From: Bacteroidota bacterium
GTDB taxonomy: Bacteria; Bacteroidota; Bacteroidia; Bacteroidales; Prolixibacteraceae
Reading direction: 5' to 3'
Assembly (NCBI GenBank): GCA_029265715.1
Contig: JAJUGZ010000022.1
Coordinates: 1-48,307, forward strand
DNA length: 48,307 bases
Part shown: positions 24,801-33,833 of the stretch, piece after piece
Layout: every line of letters starts with the position of its first letter
Numbering within the stretch: position 1 is the stretch's first letter
The notes under the pieces: model-generated
The model's database searches: none
The model's input: the letters and a program-made list of their open reading frames with translations, nothing else
Told to the model about the DNA's origin: nothing
Made by a program: the position numbers and the translations under genes

Positions 24801-27284
24801 TTATTTCAGCAGTTTTTTCAGTTCTTTGCCCAGTTTTTTTGCCGAGTCTTTAATTTCTTCCATCGAGGCTTTTTTCACTTCTTCCTCGATTTGTGCTTTG
24901 GCCTTGCTCAGGTCGATTTTCACGTCCGGCTTTTTCAGTGGCCCGGACACAATCACCGAAACATCCAATTTCTGAATGTTCTGGCTTCCGGGCAAGATTC
25001 CCAATCCTTTATTGATATCGGCGCCCAGGTCGTCGCGGTTTACCAGGAAATCGAGGTTCAGGGCGATGTCGGCCGAGGGCGAGACACTTCCGGAGATGGT
25101 GGCCTGCTGGTCGGCAATCGTGGTCTGGAACGGTTTTAGTACCAGCCGTCCGTTGTCGATAGTAAAGTTGGCCGTGAAATCGTTCACCTTCACATTTTTC
25201 AGTTTTTCCTTTTTGATAAAGGCTTTGATTTGCTCGAAAGTCGGCGAATCGATGATCGCCAGGTTCTGGGTGTTAAACAATCCGGAGCCGTTCAGGCTGG
25301 CTGGCATCAGGCTCAGTTTCTCGTTCATTTTTCCGGAGAAACCAAGCTGGGTCGAGAACGTTCCCTGACTGCGCGAGGCGATTGGTAGATAGCTTTTAAC
25401 AGTGGATATCGACTGGTAGGCCGCCGGAATATCGAATTTGGTAATGTTCAGCTTGAAATCGAAATCCGGACGATTCTCCGCATTGTTTTTGTACGATCCG
25501 TTCAGGGCCATGTGCCCGTTCAGCATGTCCATGTTCAGATTGGTCAGCTCCATGCGCTCGTCTTTTACCTTGATCAGTCCGTCGATGTTGCTGATGTTCA
25601 GCTTATCGAACTGAGCCTTTTTAATGTCGGATTTAAAACTCAGGTCGAGTTTGGCAGGCACTTTAAAGGCCAGGACCGAATCGGCCGGGGCTGCCTGTTT
25701 CTCCGGACTTTGAGCCTGAAGGCTGGTCAGCTCGTTGAAATTCATAAAATCCGACGTCAGGTTGAAGCTGCCTTTCAGCGTACCGTTGCTGAAGAAATAG
25801 GGCAGATAGTCGTTCAGGGTTCCCTGCAGGGCAAAATCGCTTTGCCCGACCTTGGCTTTCAGGTTGGCCAGCTTGATTTGCGGCGTGGTGATATCTAATT
25901 GCCCGCTGCTGATTTCAACCGGTTTGGTCAGTTGCTTTCCGGAGACTTTCACATTCGAAAGTGTCATCTGTCCGTTCGATTTAAAGTTGCTGAAATCGTA
26001 TTTTTCGATGGCCGACAAGCGTCCGCTCATGCTCAGGCTGGCTTTCAGGATTCCCGAAAGGTCGAGGCTGTCGAGTGGAAGGGCCTGTTTCAGCGAAGTA
26101 AAGTCGATGGTCCCGGCGAATGTCCCGTCGATGTTCGGGTCGGTCATGGCATCGGTAACCAGCAACCGGGCGTCAACTGGGTTGTTTTTCACGCGGGCAT
26201 GCGCCTTGTCGATGGCAATTTTCAGCAGTTCCATCGGGCCTTCCGGCTTGCTGATGGTGGCCGACAGGTTGATGTCGCTGATTTTCTCCGGAAGGTCTTT
26301 GTACTGGAATGTTGCGTTGTCGATCCCGATAACCAGATCGAAAGCCGGGTATGTTTCGTTGTAGTACAAGCCTTTGAACGAGCCTTTCAACTCGGCCGAC
26401 CCTTTGGCGTCAACCTTCTCGAGGTAAGGCTGGTAGTCGCCCGGAACCATGGCCAGCAAGGTGGCAAAGTCGCTCTTTTCGGCGGCAAAACTCAGGTCGA
26501 ACAGCATGCTGTCGTTGGGCATCGAGAACGTACCGGCCACGGTCAGTGGCAGTTCGTTCAGCCACAGTTTGCCATTCTGAAAGGTGAAGTCCATTTTGTT
26601 GTAATCGACCGATAGCAGGGTGCTGGCTTTCAGTTTGGTTTTCGAGATGTATTTAACCGAGTCGTATTCGAGCACAAACTCATCGACGGTTCCCTGCATG
26701 TCGAAATGGGTGAGCGTTCCCACCACTTTGCCGGTTGAACTGAAGTTGGAATTCAGTGCCTGGATGGTCATCGGGAACGAATCGTCCTGATAGAGCAGGT
26801 TCAGCCCGTTTACCCGGATATCGTTGATGTCGATCTCCAGCGGTTTCGATTCGGCCGAAGCGCTTTCCGGAGCAGCCGGGCCTGTTGAGGGTTTGGCAAT
26901 ATCCCAGTTTACTTCGCCGGTTTTCAGGGCCAGCAGTTTCAGCGATGGCTGGTCGATGGTTAGTTCCTTAATAATAAAATCTTTCCGTATTAGGTCGGTC
27001 AGCGAAACGTTGGTCGCAATGGTTTTTATGGCCAGCAGGGTGTCGCCGGCAAACGGCCCTTTCCCGGTTACGGTCAGATCTTTCAGTGCCAGTTCCGCTT
27101 TCGGGAAATGCCTGAATACCGAAATTTCCAGATCGGAGAAATTGATGGTGGCTTCAACCTGTTCGTTCAGGGTGCGTTTTACTTTAGCCAGAATAGCGTC
27201 TTTGTAAATGAACGGGAGGGCTGCCAGGGCGCCAATCAGCACGATTAGCACGGCAACAACGATCAGGATTATTTTCTTTTTCAT
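24801..27284 (-). CDS. AsmA-family envelope protein
   Basis: 827 residues. A single N-terminal membrane helix (IILIVVAVLIVLIGALAALPFIY, about 5-27) is followed by the AsmA start, FSDLEISVFRHFPKAELALKDLTV. A long chain of repeating beta-strands characteristic of AsmA/TamB-like lipid-transfer bridge proteins follows. The charged, lysine-rich helical end (KKASMEEIKDSAKKLGKEL) is common in Bacteroidota versions. In other bacteria this family moves phospholipid between membranes or affects outer-membrane assembly. Its start overlaps the cinA stop by four bases (ATGA). Confidence 0.85.
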   Translation of the reverse strand: MKKKIILIVVAVLIVLIGALAALPFIYKDAILAKVKRTLNEQVEATINFSDLEISVFRHFPKAELALKDLTVTGKGPFAGDTLLAIKTIATNVSLTDLIRKDFIIKELTIDQPSLKLLALKTGEVNWDIAKPSTGPAAPESASAESKPLEIDINDIRVNGLNLLYQDDSFPMTIQALNSNFSSTGKVVGTLTHFDMQGTVDEFVLEYDSVKYISKTKLKASTLLSVDYNKMDFTFQNGKLWLNELPLTVAGTFSMPNDSMLFDLSFAAEKSDFATLLAMVPGDYQPYLEKVDAKGSAELKGSFKGLYYNETYPAFDLVIGIDNATFQYKDLPEKISDINLSATISKPEGPMELLKIAIDKAHARVKNNPVDARLLVTDAMTDPNIDGTFAGTIDFTSLKQALPLDSLDLSGILKASLSMSGRLSAIEKYDFSNFKSNGQMTLSNVKVSGKQLTKPVEISSGQLDITTPQIKLANLKAKVGQSDFALQGTLNDYLPYFFSNGTLKGSFNLTSDFMNFNELTSLQAQSPEKQAAPADSVLAFKVPAKLDLSFKSDIKKAQFDKLNISNIDGLIKVKDERMELTNLNMDMLNGHMALNGSYKNNAENRPDFDFKLNITKFDIPAAYQSISTVKSYLPIASRSQGTFSTQLGFSGKMNEKLSLMPASLNGSGLFNTQNLAIIDSPTFEQIKAFIKKEKLKNVKVNDFTANFTIDNGRLVLKPFQTTIADQQATISGSVSPSADIALNLDFLVNRDDLGADINKGLGILPGSQNIQKLDVSVIVSGPLKKPDVKIDLSKAKAQIEEEVKKASMEEIKDSAKKLGKELKKLLK

Positions 27285-28537
27285 ACGGCGATGGATTTTT
27301 CGGTTAAAATAAGTTGTCGTAACATATTTAGCGCAGCTTGGGCCGAGCGGATGATATTGCGTTCACGGTTATGCCTGAAGGTGAATTTTTGGCTGACGAC
27401 GCGGTTGTGACCGGCTACGGCAATCCAGACGGTGCCGACGGGTTTTTCCTGAGTTCCGCCATCGGGGCCCGCAATTCCGGTGGTAGCCACGGCAAAGTCG
27501 GCCTTCATCAGTTTCTGCACGCCCGAGGCCATTTCTTCGGCAACCTGCCGGCTCACGGCCCCAAACTGGTCGAGCGAGCTTTGGCTGACGCCCAGCACAT
27601 TTACTTTTACTTCGTTCGAATAAGCCGTTACCGATCCGTTGTAGTAGGCCGAGCACCCGGGAACTTCGGTAACCAGGTGCGATATATAGCCGCCTGTACA
27701 GCTTTCGGCCACGGCCATGGTCTGCTGCATTTCAATCAATAACTGACCAATCACTTCGGACATGCTTTGGTTGTCGTATCCGTAAATATACTCCGGAATA
27801 ATCTTCTGAAGTTCGGTTACCTGTTTTTCGGTCTCGGCACGCAGGGTAGCTTCGTCGGTCCCGTAAGCGCTCAGGCGCAGACGGACTCCGGTCGGGCTTG
27901 GCAGATAGGCCAGTTTGATGTATTCAGGCAGGTTTTCTTCCCACTTTGCAATGGTCTCGGCCAGCATCGATTCGGGAATGCCCTGTGTCAGGATCGTTTT
28001 GTGTACAATCGATTCGGCCAGGTTCATCTTTTTGAGTCGGGGCAGCACTTCGCCGCTCATGATGGCTTCCATTTCGAATGGTACGCCCGGCATCGAAACA
28101 TAAATGACCCCGTCTTTCTCGAACCACATTCCCGGAGCTGTTCCAACGGGGTTATGCAGGATTGTGCAACTGGCCGGCAGCAAAGCCTGGTCGCGGTTCA
28201 ACTGGTTGATGGCCACATTTCGCTGGGTGAGCAAAGTCTTGACATGCTCCAGGATTTCCGGATGAAATACCAGTTCGGTATTGAAATATTCGCATAGCAC
28301 TTTTTTGGTTATATCGTCTTTGGTGGGGCCCAGTCCGCCGGTAATCAGTACTAATTGAGCCCGCTGCGAGGCCTCTTTTAAGGCAGTTAAAATATGGTCG
28401 TGGTTGTCGTGCACCGAAGTGATCTGGAAAACCTCGACGCCGCACAGGTTTAGTTGTTCGCTCATCCAGGCCGAGTTGGTGTCAACCACCTGCCCGATCA
28501 GTATCTCGTCGCCAATGGTTATAATTTCTGCTTTCAT
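27281..28537 (-). CDS. cinA: CinA, competence/damage-inducible protein A with nicotinamide-nucleotide amidase domain
   Basis: 418 residues from the ATG at 28537 (MKAEIITIGDEILIGQ). A start at 28567 would add ten unrelated residues. The N-terminal MoCF-like/COG1058 domain (1-170, with LVITGGLGPTKDDIT) is followed by the C-terminal CinA amidase domain (about 255-415, with AVAESCTGGYISHLVT and ATTGIAGPDGGTQEKPVGTVW). In other species the C-terminal domain deamidates NMN and the N-terminal domain hydrolyses ADP-ribose-type compounds. It is co-transcribed with the AsmA gene through a four-base overlap. Confidence 0.93.
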   Translation of the reverse strand: MKAEIITIGDEILIGQVVDTNSAWMSEQLNLCGVEVFQITSVHDNHDHILTALKEASQRAQLVLITGGLGPTKDDITKKVLCEYFNTELVFHPEILEHVKTLLTQRNVAINQLNRDQALLPASCTILHNPVGTAPGMWFEKDGVIYVSMPGVPFEMEAIMSGEVLPRLKKMNLAESIVHKTILTQGIPESMLAETIAKWEENLPEYIKLAYLPSPTGVRLRLSAYGTDEATLRAETEKQVTELQKIIPEYIYGYDNQSMSEVIGQLLIEMQQTMAVAESCTGGYISHLVTEVPGCSAYYNGSVTAYSNEVKVNVLGVSQSSLDQFGAVSRQVAEEMASGVQKLMKADFAVATTGIAGPDGGTQEKPVGTVWIAVAGHNRVVSQKFTFRHNRERNIIRSAQAALNMLRQLILTEKSIAV

Positions 28538-29264
28538 ATTTCGTTTTTTTGAACCATATAGGCACATAGATCACATAGTTCTGTTTTTCTGTGCCAAGTT
28601 TTTTTCTGTTTTTTATTGATACTCCTTTTTAAACCACAAAGAACGTGACGTTGTTTCACCAAGAATCACAACGAATTATTTTGCCCGACGGCTTATTTTA
28701 AGTGCGATTCTTTCAGAGACTTAAATTTTATTTGTCTCCCTCACCCCTGTCGCATCTTCGATGCGCCGCCCCTCTTTATGCATAGAAGGGGAAAAGACCG
28801 GCTTACCGGGCTTGGGGTGAGTGAAAAATGATAAAATTGAGTTTAAAATTTTTCGATAACTTTTATTTGTCCTAAATACTCACCCCCCGTCGTCCGGCAA
28901 CTGCCGGATTGTTTCTTTTGATTTTTCGGGCTCCTTCAGGGTTCGGGGTAATCCGAGAAATCAAAATGAGTGAAATTTAAATAGTTTTTCATTCTTCACT
29001 CTTTCATTTTATGTTTCTGTATCGTTTAATCTTTTGAATTTATGCATCTAATAAAAATGAGATGCCGGGTTATAACCCCAAAGGTTTTAAATGTTTATAG
29101 AGAATTGATTGGGCAACTATATGCAACCCTGGATGGGAGTTGAACCCGACCTACGCTTAATAGCTATAAACAGTTGATGCCTCCGGCATTTTAAGGGTAT
29201 TTGCTAAATGCCTAATTCAATTAATCTTTTTTCTTACGACTTACGACTCATTACTCATATCTCG
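28538..29264. repeat. 727-base gene-free stretch filled with dispersed repeats
   Basis: No open frame looks coding. Three parts are visible. First, a folded unit at about 28725-28822: CTCACCCC (28740) pairs with GGGGTGAG (28814), enclosing CGCAT-CTTCG-ATGCG (28751-28765) and CCCCT...AGGGG. Second, a related unit at about 28857-28975 starting TTTTATTTGTCC. Third, an element with imperfect terminal inverted repeats at 29062-29189. The motif TTTATTTGTC also starts the partial copy near 3405. The cinA promoter must lie near the left end. Confidence 0.5.
29062..29189. repeat. REP/MITE-like element with inverted ends
   Basis: ATGCCGG (29062-29068) and CCGGCAT (29183-29189) form the ends. Inside, GGTTTTAAATGTTTATAG (29083-29100) is an imperfect reverse complement of CTATAAACAGTTGATGCC (29164-29181), sharing the perfect CTATAAAC core. 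The middle contains CAACCCTGGATGGGAGTTG, another imperfect dyad. About 128 bases, no coding capacity. It resembles palindromic elements often moved by REP-associated Y1 transposases, but no such transposase is in the window. Confidence 0.45.
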
Positions 29265-29284
29265 CTACTCGCATCTCGCTACTC
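29233..29284. repeat. Short tandem repeats at the end of the M48 protease gene
   Basis: TCTCGCTACTC occurs at 29260-29270 and 29274-29284 with a 14-base period. It is preceded by the similar TTACTCATA and by two copies of CTTACGA. The repeat codes for the last residues and stop of the protease on the - strand, so copy-number change would alter the C-terminus. Confidence 0.5.
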
Positions 29285-30509
29285 TTTTTAACGCTTCCAG
29301 CCGCTGCAAGAGGGTGGGGTGCGAGTAATGAAAAAACACATACGCCGGATGGGGCCTCAGGTTGCTCAGGTTGTTTACCGACAGCTTTTTCAGGGCTGAT
29401 GCGAGCGCCTCTCCGTTGAAATGTTCGGCTGCAAAAGCATCGGCTTCATACTCGTTTTTACGCGACAGCATGTTCATCCCGATACCGATCAGTGCGGAAA
29501 GTGGGGAGTATAAAATTCCGAAGGCAATCAACCCGATGTGGAAAGTTGGTTGCTCAACGCCCAGCGCCCGGGAGAGAATGGGGCTGCCCACAAACAGCGA
29601 GAAAATGAACAGCATCACCCCGGTCTGCAGAGTTCCGAGCGCCAAACTTCCGATGATGTGTTTCTTCTTATAGTGTCCGATTTCGTGGGCCAGTACGGCT
29701 ACCAGTTCGTCGGTGGTCAGATCGTTTATCAGCGTGTCGTACAGAACCACGCGCTTTTTGGCCCCCAGTCCGGTGAAATATGCATTGGCTTTGGTTGAGC
29801 GCTTCGATCCGTCGATCACGAAAATATGGTCGAGCTTAAATCCGGTTTTGGCTGCAAACCGGCTGATGGCCTCTTTTAGTTCGCCTTCTTCGAGCGGGGT
29901 TTGTTTGTTGAACAGAGGTACAATCAGGGTAGAGTAAAACAGCACCATGAACAGTGAAAAGCCGCTGATGATAATCCAGGCATAAATCCAGAATGAGGTG
30001 GTTGTTAATTGGTAAATCCAGATGATCAGCGATAGTAGTCCGCCGCCAATGATGGCCCCCAGCAACCAGCCTTTCAGCTTGTCGAGGATGAATGTTTTTG
30101 GGGTGGTTTTGTTAAACCCGAACCGTTCTTCGATCACAAAGGTGTCGTAAACAGAGAACGGCGTGGTTAATATATCGGAGGCCAGCAGCAGGATGCCAAA
30201 AAAGATCAGGGCCGATCCGATGGGCGACTGGCTGATTTGTGTGGCCCAACTGTTCACAAGGGCAAAACCGGCCAGTAAAAACATCAGCAGGACCAGGATA
30301 AAAGTGAAAGAAGAAGAGATCATCGAAAAGCGGTGGTTTGCTTTTTCGTAAGCCTGCTGCCTGCGGTATTTTTCCTCATCATAAATATCTTTTACCTCGT
30401 CGGGCAGCTGATCGCTCCAGCGGGTGGTATTCAGATAATCCAGAAAACGTTCCAGTGCAAATTCAAAAATCAGAATCCCGATAATCAGTCCCAAAATTGT
30501 TTGTTCCAT
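29265..30509 (-). CDS. M48-family metallopeptidase, Ste24/CAAX protease-like
   Basis: 414 residues. The zinc motif HEIGH is at 275-279 within VLAHEIGHYKKKH, and the third ligand is the Glu of NEYEADAFA near 354. Several membrane helices flank the site, as in Ste24 (about seven in all). The upstream segment YDTFVIEERFGFNKTTPKTFI is a strong family mark. Bacterial members probably degrade or process membrane proteins. The last codons (VARCE and stop) are built from a short tandem repeat that continues downstream. A single gene, read towards the repeat-rich gap. Confidence 0.92.
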   Translation of the reverse strand: MEQTILGLIIGILIFEFALERFLDYLNTTRWSDQLPDEVKDIYDEEKYRRQQAYEKANHRFSMISSSFTFILVLLMFLLAGFALVNSWATQISQSPIGSALIFFGILLLASDILTTPFSVYDTFVIEERFGFNKTTPKTFILDKLKGWLLGAIIGGGLLSLIIWIYQLTTTSFWIYAWIIISGFSLFMVLFYSTLIVPLFNKQTPLEEGELKEAISRFAAKTGFKLDHIFVIDGSKRSTKANAYFTGLGAKKRVVLYDTLINDLTTDELVAVLAHEIGHYKKKHIIGSLALGTLQTGVMLFIFSLFVGSPILSRALGVEQPTFHIGLIAFGILYSPLSALIGIGMNMLSRKNEYEADAFAAEHFNGEALASALKKLSVNNLSNLRPHPAYVFFHYSHPTLLQRLEALKRVARCE

Positions 30510-30610
30510 TCCGAATCAATTTGAGTTCAAAGGTATAAAAAAGCCTCATGTCTGATTGAACAAAGCAAAAGCAAAAAGGGTTGAGCCGGAATATGGGTTG
30601 TTGAAAAACA

Positions 30611-30638
30611 AAAGAGCCGCAATTTTTTGCAGCTCTTT
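30611..30638 (-). terminator. Terminator after the tRNA-Asp pair
   Basis: On the - strand AAAGAGC.GCAA, an A-rich loop and TTGC.GCTCTTT form a hairpin followed by TTGTTTTTC. It lies immediately after the second-transcribed tRNA gene. Confidence 0.7.
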
Positions 30639-30639
30639 G

Positions 30640-30713
30640 CGGTGCGGACGGGACTCGAACCCGCGACCCCCGGCGTGACAGGCCGGTATTCTAACCGACT
30701 GAACTACCGCACC
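30640..30713 (-). tRNA. tRNA-Asp (anticodon GTC), copy 2 of the transcript
   Basis: 74 bases. The acceptor arm GGTGCGG/CCGCACC has discriminator G. The D-loop is AGTTCAGTCGGTTAGAA, the anticodon stem CCGGC/GCCGG holds a loop with GTC, and the T-arm loop is GTTCGAGTC type. The 3' CCA is not encoded. It is identical to the copy at 30743-30816. Confidence 0.97.
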
Positions 30714-30742
30714 AAATGATGTGCTTTAAATATCGGAACTTG

Positions 30743-30816
30743 CGGTGCGGACGGGACTCGAACCCGCGACCCCCGGCGTGACAGGCCGGTATTCTAACCG
30801 ACTGAACTACCGCACC
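30743..30816 (-). tRNA. tRNA-Asp (anticodon GTC), copy 1 of the transcript
   Basis: 74 bases, identical to the following copy, with a 29-base spacer between them. Cloverleaf and anticodon GTC as for the other copy. The two are probably co-transcribed from a promoter in the AT-rich bases above 30820 and end at the hairpin at 30611-30638. Confidence 0.97.
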
Positions 30817-30986
30817 AGATTAGAATATTTTTGTTGTTTTTAGATTTTCTAAAAACCAAGCTTTACCCGATTTTTAAGCAAATTTTTTAAGAACAAACCT
30901 TCTGAAATCCGTTTCTCAAAAGGCTTTGCAAATATAGCCTTTCTTTTTCTATCTGCAATAGTAGGCAAAAAAAAAATCAAAAAACG

Positions 30987-31952
30987 CTATTTTTCTTTCT
31001 TTTGATTTTTAATTTCCTTTTTGTCAATTAGTTGTGGCGATTTATCAAAAGAAAAAAAGTTTTCTCGAATTGGCGATTTTTCGCCGTTCCATCTGTAAGC
31101 CACCAATTTCCCGGTTCGGGTCACGCATGAGTCAACGCAACATAAATTTTTTGTAAGAATGCTACAACATTGTTTTAAACAGTAGTGCCCGAAAAAAACC
31201 AATGGTGCTTTGGCCGGATATAATTCTCTGTGCTGAATTATTTCGTGTGGGATGGTATAGTCCGGAAGGCTAAAACGGCTTTCAAGAGAAATGTCCTTAA
31301 ATGTTTTTGAATGGTGATTTTCCCACCATTTCATGCGGAATGTACGGTGTGGAGTTCCGGTGTTGTCGTAAATCAGCAAATCTTTGGGCAGCTCAAAATC
31401 GATCCCTTTGGTGGTTTCCCAAAAACTGCGGGCAAGCGGCGAGTTGTTTACGGCAATTTGTCGCAAGATACTTTTTTTGAGTTTGCCTTCGGTAAAGGTA
31501 GATTTCAGGATTTCAATGTTGGCATCGTTCCAGCAGGCATGAACGACGCGGATGCCATTCAGTTCAAGAAAAAGAGGCAATGTTCTCATCCATTTCAGGT
31601 GCGATTTCCATTCGTCGGGATATGCTTTAAATTCATCGAGCGTTTGGTTGATGGCCAAACGGTATTTATTGCGCTTTTTGTAGAATTTTCCCTCGATATC
31701 TTTGAGCTGGTAGAATATGGCGTATAATTCATGATTTCCAAGAATGGCCAGTGCCGATCCTTTTTCGACCATGGAACGCACTATTTGCAGTGTTTCCCTG
31801 ATTTTTGGGCCCCGGTTAATGAAATCGCCTACAAAAACAGCTTTTCGCTGATTGTGTGTGAATACTCCGTTTTGTAGTTTGTAATCCATTGCCAGAAGCA
31901 GTTCTTTCAGCTTATCTGCTTCTCCGTGCACATCTCCGATAATGTCGTACAT
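30987..31952 (-). CDS. Metallophosphoesterase (serine/threonine phosphatase-like)
   Basis: 321 residues. The family motifs are in order: GDVHG (6-10), GDFINRG (about 42-48), GNHE (about 72-75), VHACW (about 136) and FFGHYC near 252. Together they supply the two-metal site. This PPP-like layout occurs in bacterial protein phosphatases and in diadenosine tetraphosphatase or PrpE-like enzymes, and the substrate cannot be decided. The C-terminus is lysine-rich (KKEIKNQKKEK). The start ATG lies just after the terminator of the upstream symporter gene. Confidence 0.87.
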   Translation of the reverse strand: MYDIIGDVHGEADKLKELLLAMDYKLQNGVFTHNQRKAVFVGDFINRGPKIRETLQIVRSMVEKGSALAILGNHELYAIFYQLKDIEGKFYKKRNKYRLAINQTLDEFKAYPDEWKSHLKWMRTLPLFLELNGIRVVHACWNDANIEILKSTFTEGKLKKSILRQIAVNNSPLARSFWETTKGIDFELPKDLLIYDNTGTPHRTFRMKWWENHHSKTFKDISLESRFSLPDYTIPHEIIQHRELYPAKAPLVFFGHYCLKQCCSILTKNLCCVDSCVTRTGKLVAYRWNGEKSPIRENFFSFDKSPQLIDKKEIKNQKKEK

Positions 31953-31958
31953 AGTTCA

Positions 31959-31993
31959 AAAAAAAATTGCCCGGGTAATGCCCAGGCAATTTA
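31959..31993 (-). terminator. Rho-independent terminator of the sugar symporter gene
   Basis: On the - strand AAATTGCC.GGG, loop CATTA and CCC.GGCAATTT are followed by a T-run. It lies about 50 bases after the symporter stop and directly before the phosphoesterase start. Confidence 0.85.
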
Positions 31994-32043
31994 ATTATTT
32001 TTCCGAAACGGTTGAATCGATTTACGGCTACATATTGGGTTTT

Positions 32044-33789
32044 CTACCAGAAATACATATAGAACAGGGCACATGCCAAAACGACACCCAATGACGCAAT
32101 TACATCCCATTTGTTCCAGCTTTTGCGGATCAGTGTTTTATAATCGCTTGTAAACGTGATATCCTCAATTTGTTGGGCACTTGGTTTTGGCGTGAAATAA
32201 GATACTACGTACATCATTATCACGATAAAGGCGAGCAACCATATCTCGAAAATAAGCCAATTGGTGTGCCAGAACCAACGGGTCGATTCCCAGAACCATC
32301 CAGTCATTTCGTTTTTGCCTGTGTTGGTGAAAATATTGGTCAGTAAGCGCATCATTCCGATGAAGAAGCCACCGATCATTCCGAATTCGCCTGCTTTAGG
32401 TGTAATTTTCCGGGAGAATATACCCAGAACAAAGACGGCAACCATGGCCGGGGCAAGTAGTGACTGAATTCCTTGGAGATAATCGTAAAGGCTGCCCAGG
32501 CTCATCATTACCGGGATCCAGATCATACCAAGTAACACAACCACCATTGTCGCAATACGGCCTACCAAAACGTATCGGGCTTCGCTTTTCCCTTTGAACA
32601 TGGGTTTGTAAAAATCTTCTGTAAACAGAGTAGCGCAAGAGTTGAAGAAGGCAGCCAGCGAAGCGACAAGGGCCGAAATAAAACCGATTGTCACAATCCC
32701 TTTCACACCGGCGGGCAATACAAATTTAACCATTGATCCAAATGCGGTATCCGGATTTTCTAATGTAAAGCCGCTGTCGGGGCGTGCTGCCAGCGCAGCA
32801 GCTATCATGCCTGGAATCAAGAACATAAATACAGGCAACAGTTTGAAATAACCGGCCGCGATGGTACCTCTGCGTGCTCGTTTCATCACAATGTCACTCG
32901 GTTCGCCTTTTTGTTGTCCGAGTACACGTTGAACAATGTGCTGGTCGGTAGCCCAGTACCACAAACCGATAATCGAGGCTCCGACAAACACCCAAAAACC
33001 AGGATATTCGTCATACAGGGGATCGCCTGTTTCAAAGTGGAACAAGTGGTTTGTGCCATACGCAACGCCGTCTTTACCAACGCCAAGTGTTTTGGAATAG
33101 TCGATCATGGCAGTCCAGCCATCGGCAATGCTACCGTGACCGAGTGCTGATAATCCTAAGAAAAGTACAAGAAATGAACCAATGATCAGGATGGGCGTTT
33201 GGATGGCCGACAGGGTCATCACACCTTTCATCCCGCCAAAAACGGTAAAGAGACCTGTTAAGACGATCAGCCCGATAGCACCATACCAGAAAGGCAACCC
33301 AAGAAGGCTCTCCATAAAGATCCCTCCGGTAAATGCGGTTACACTTACTTTGGTCAGCACATACGCAACCAGCGTAATAATCGACAGCCACGAACCGGTA
33401 GCTGGTGTGTAGCGGTTCTTCAGAAAGTCGGGCATCGTAATGATTTTGCCCAGCTTAACATTCATCAGTTGGTAGAATGGCACAAAGAGCCAGCCCAAGA
33501 TGAGTATCATCCAGCCTTGCATTTCCCAGTGTGCCATACCGACACCAGCTTTTGCACCTGTGCCGGCAAGTCCTACAAGGTGCTCAGATCCAATGTTTGC
33601 AGCAAATATAGCCGCGCCAATGATGTACCAGGGTTCGCCTTTCCCGAACAGGTAGTCTTCACTATCGGCGCCTTGTTGCGAGCGTTTGTGTTTTTGTATC
33701 GAATGATATACAGCCCACGCTACAGCTAAAATCCCAACTGCGATAATTACCCAGTCGAGCCAAATAAATTCATGTGTGTTCCAAATCAT
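32044..33789 (-). CDS. Sodium/solute symporter, SSS family, SGLT-like
   Basis: 581 residues with about 14 membrane helices. Typical features are AANIGSEHLVGLAGTGAKAG near residue 63, GGMKGVMTLSAIQT near 187, YWATDQHIVQRVLGQQ near 285 and ALVASLAAFFNSCATLFTEDFY near 385. These agree with the sodium/glucose (SglT) branch, so a sugar is the likely substrate. It lies 44 bases downstream of a Nudix-type regulator, in the same direction. In Bacteroidota such regulators are known for arabinose/xylose-type sugars, so a pentose or related sugar is possible (inference). Confidence 0.9.
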   Translation of the reverse strand: MIWNTHEFIWLDWVIIAVGILAVAWAVYHSIQKHKRSQQGADSEDYLFGKGEPWYIIGAAIFAANIGSEHLVGLAGTGAKAGVGMAHWEMQGWMILILGWLFVPFYQLMNVKLGKIITMPDFLKNRYTPATGSWLSIITLVAYVLTKVSVTAFTGGIFMESLLGLPFWYGAIGLIVLTGLFTVFGGMKGVMTLSAIQTPILIIGSFLVLFLGLSALGHGSIADGWTAMIDYSKTLGVGKDGVAYGTNHLFHFETGDPLYDEYPGFWVFVGASIIGLWYWATDQHIVQRVLGQQKGEPSDIVMKRARRGTIAAGYFKLLPVFMFLIPGMIAAALAARPDSGFTLENPDTAFGSMVKFVLPAGVKGIVTIGFISALVASLAAFFNSCATLFTEDFYKPMFKGKSEARYVLVGRIATMVVVLLGMIWIPVMMSLGSLYDYLQGIQSLLAPAMVAVFVLGIFSRKITPKAGEFGMIGGFFIGMMRLLTNIFTNTGKNEMTGWFWESTRWFWHTNWLIFEIWLLAFIVIMMYVVSYFTPKPSAQQIEDITFTSDYKTLIRKSWNKWDVIASLGVVLACALFYMYFW

Positions 33790-33833
33790 AAATTTTGTGT
33801 TTATTTATTTTAGTGTAATTGATTTTTATGTGG

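Noticed and set aside
26824-27207. + strand ORFs opposite the AsmA gene
   Set aside because: Shadow frames of a long gene with strong strand bias.
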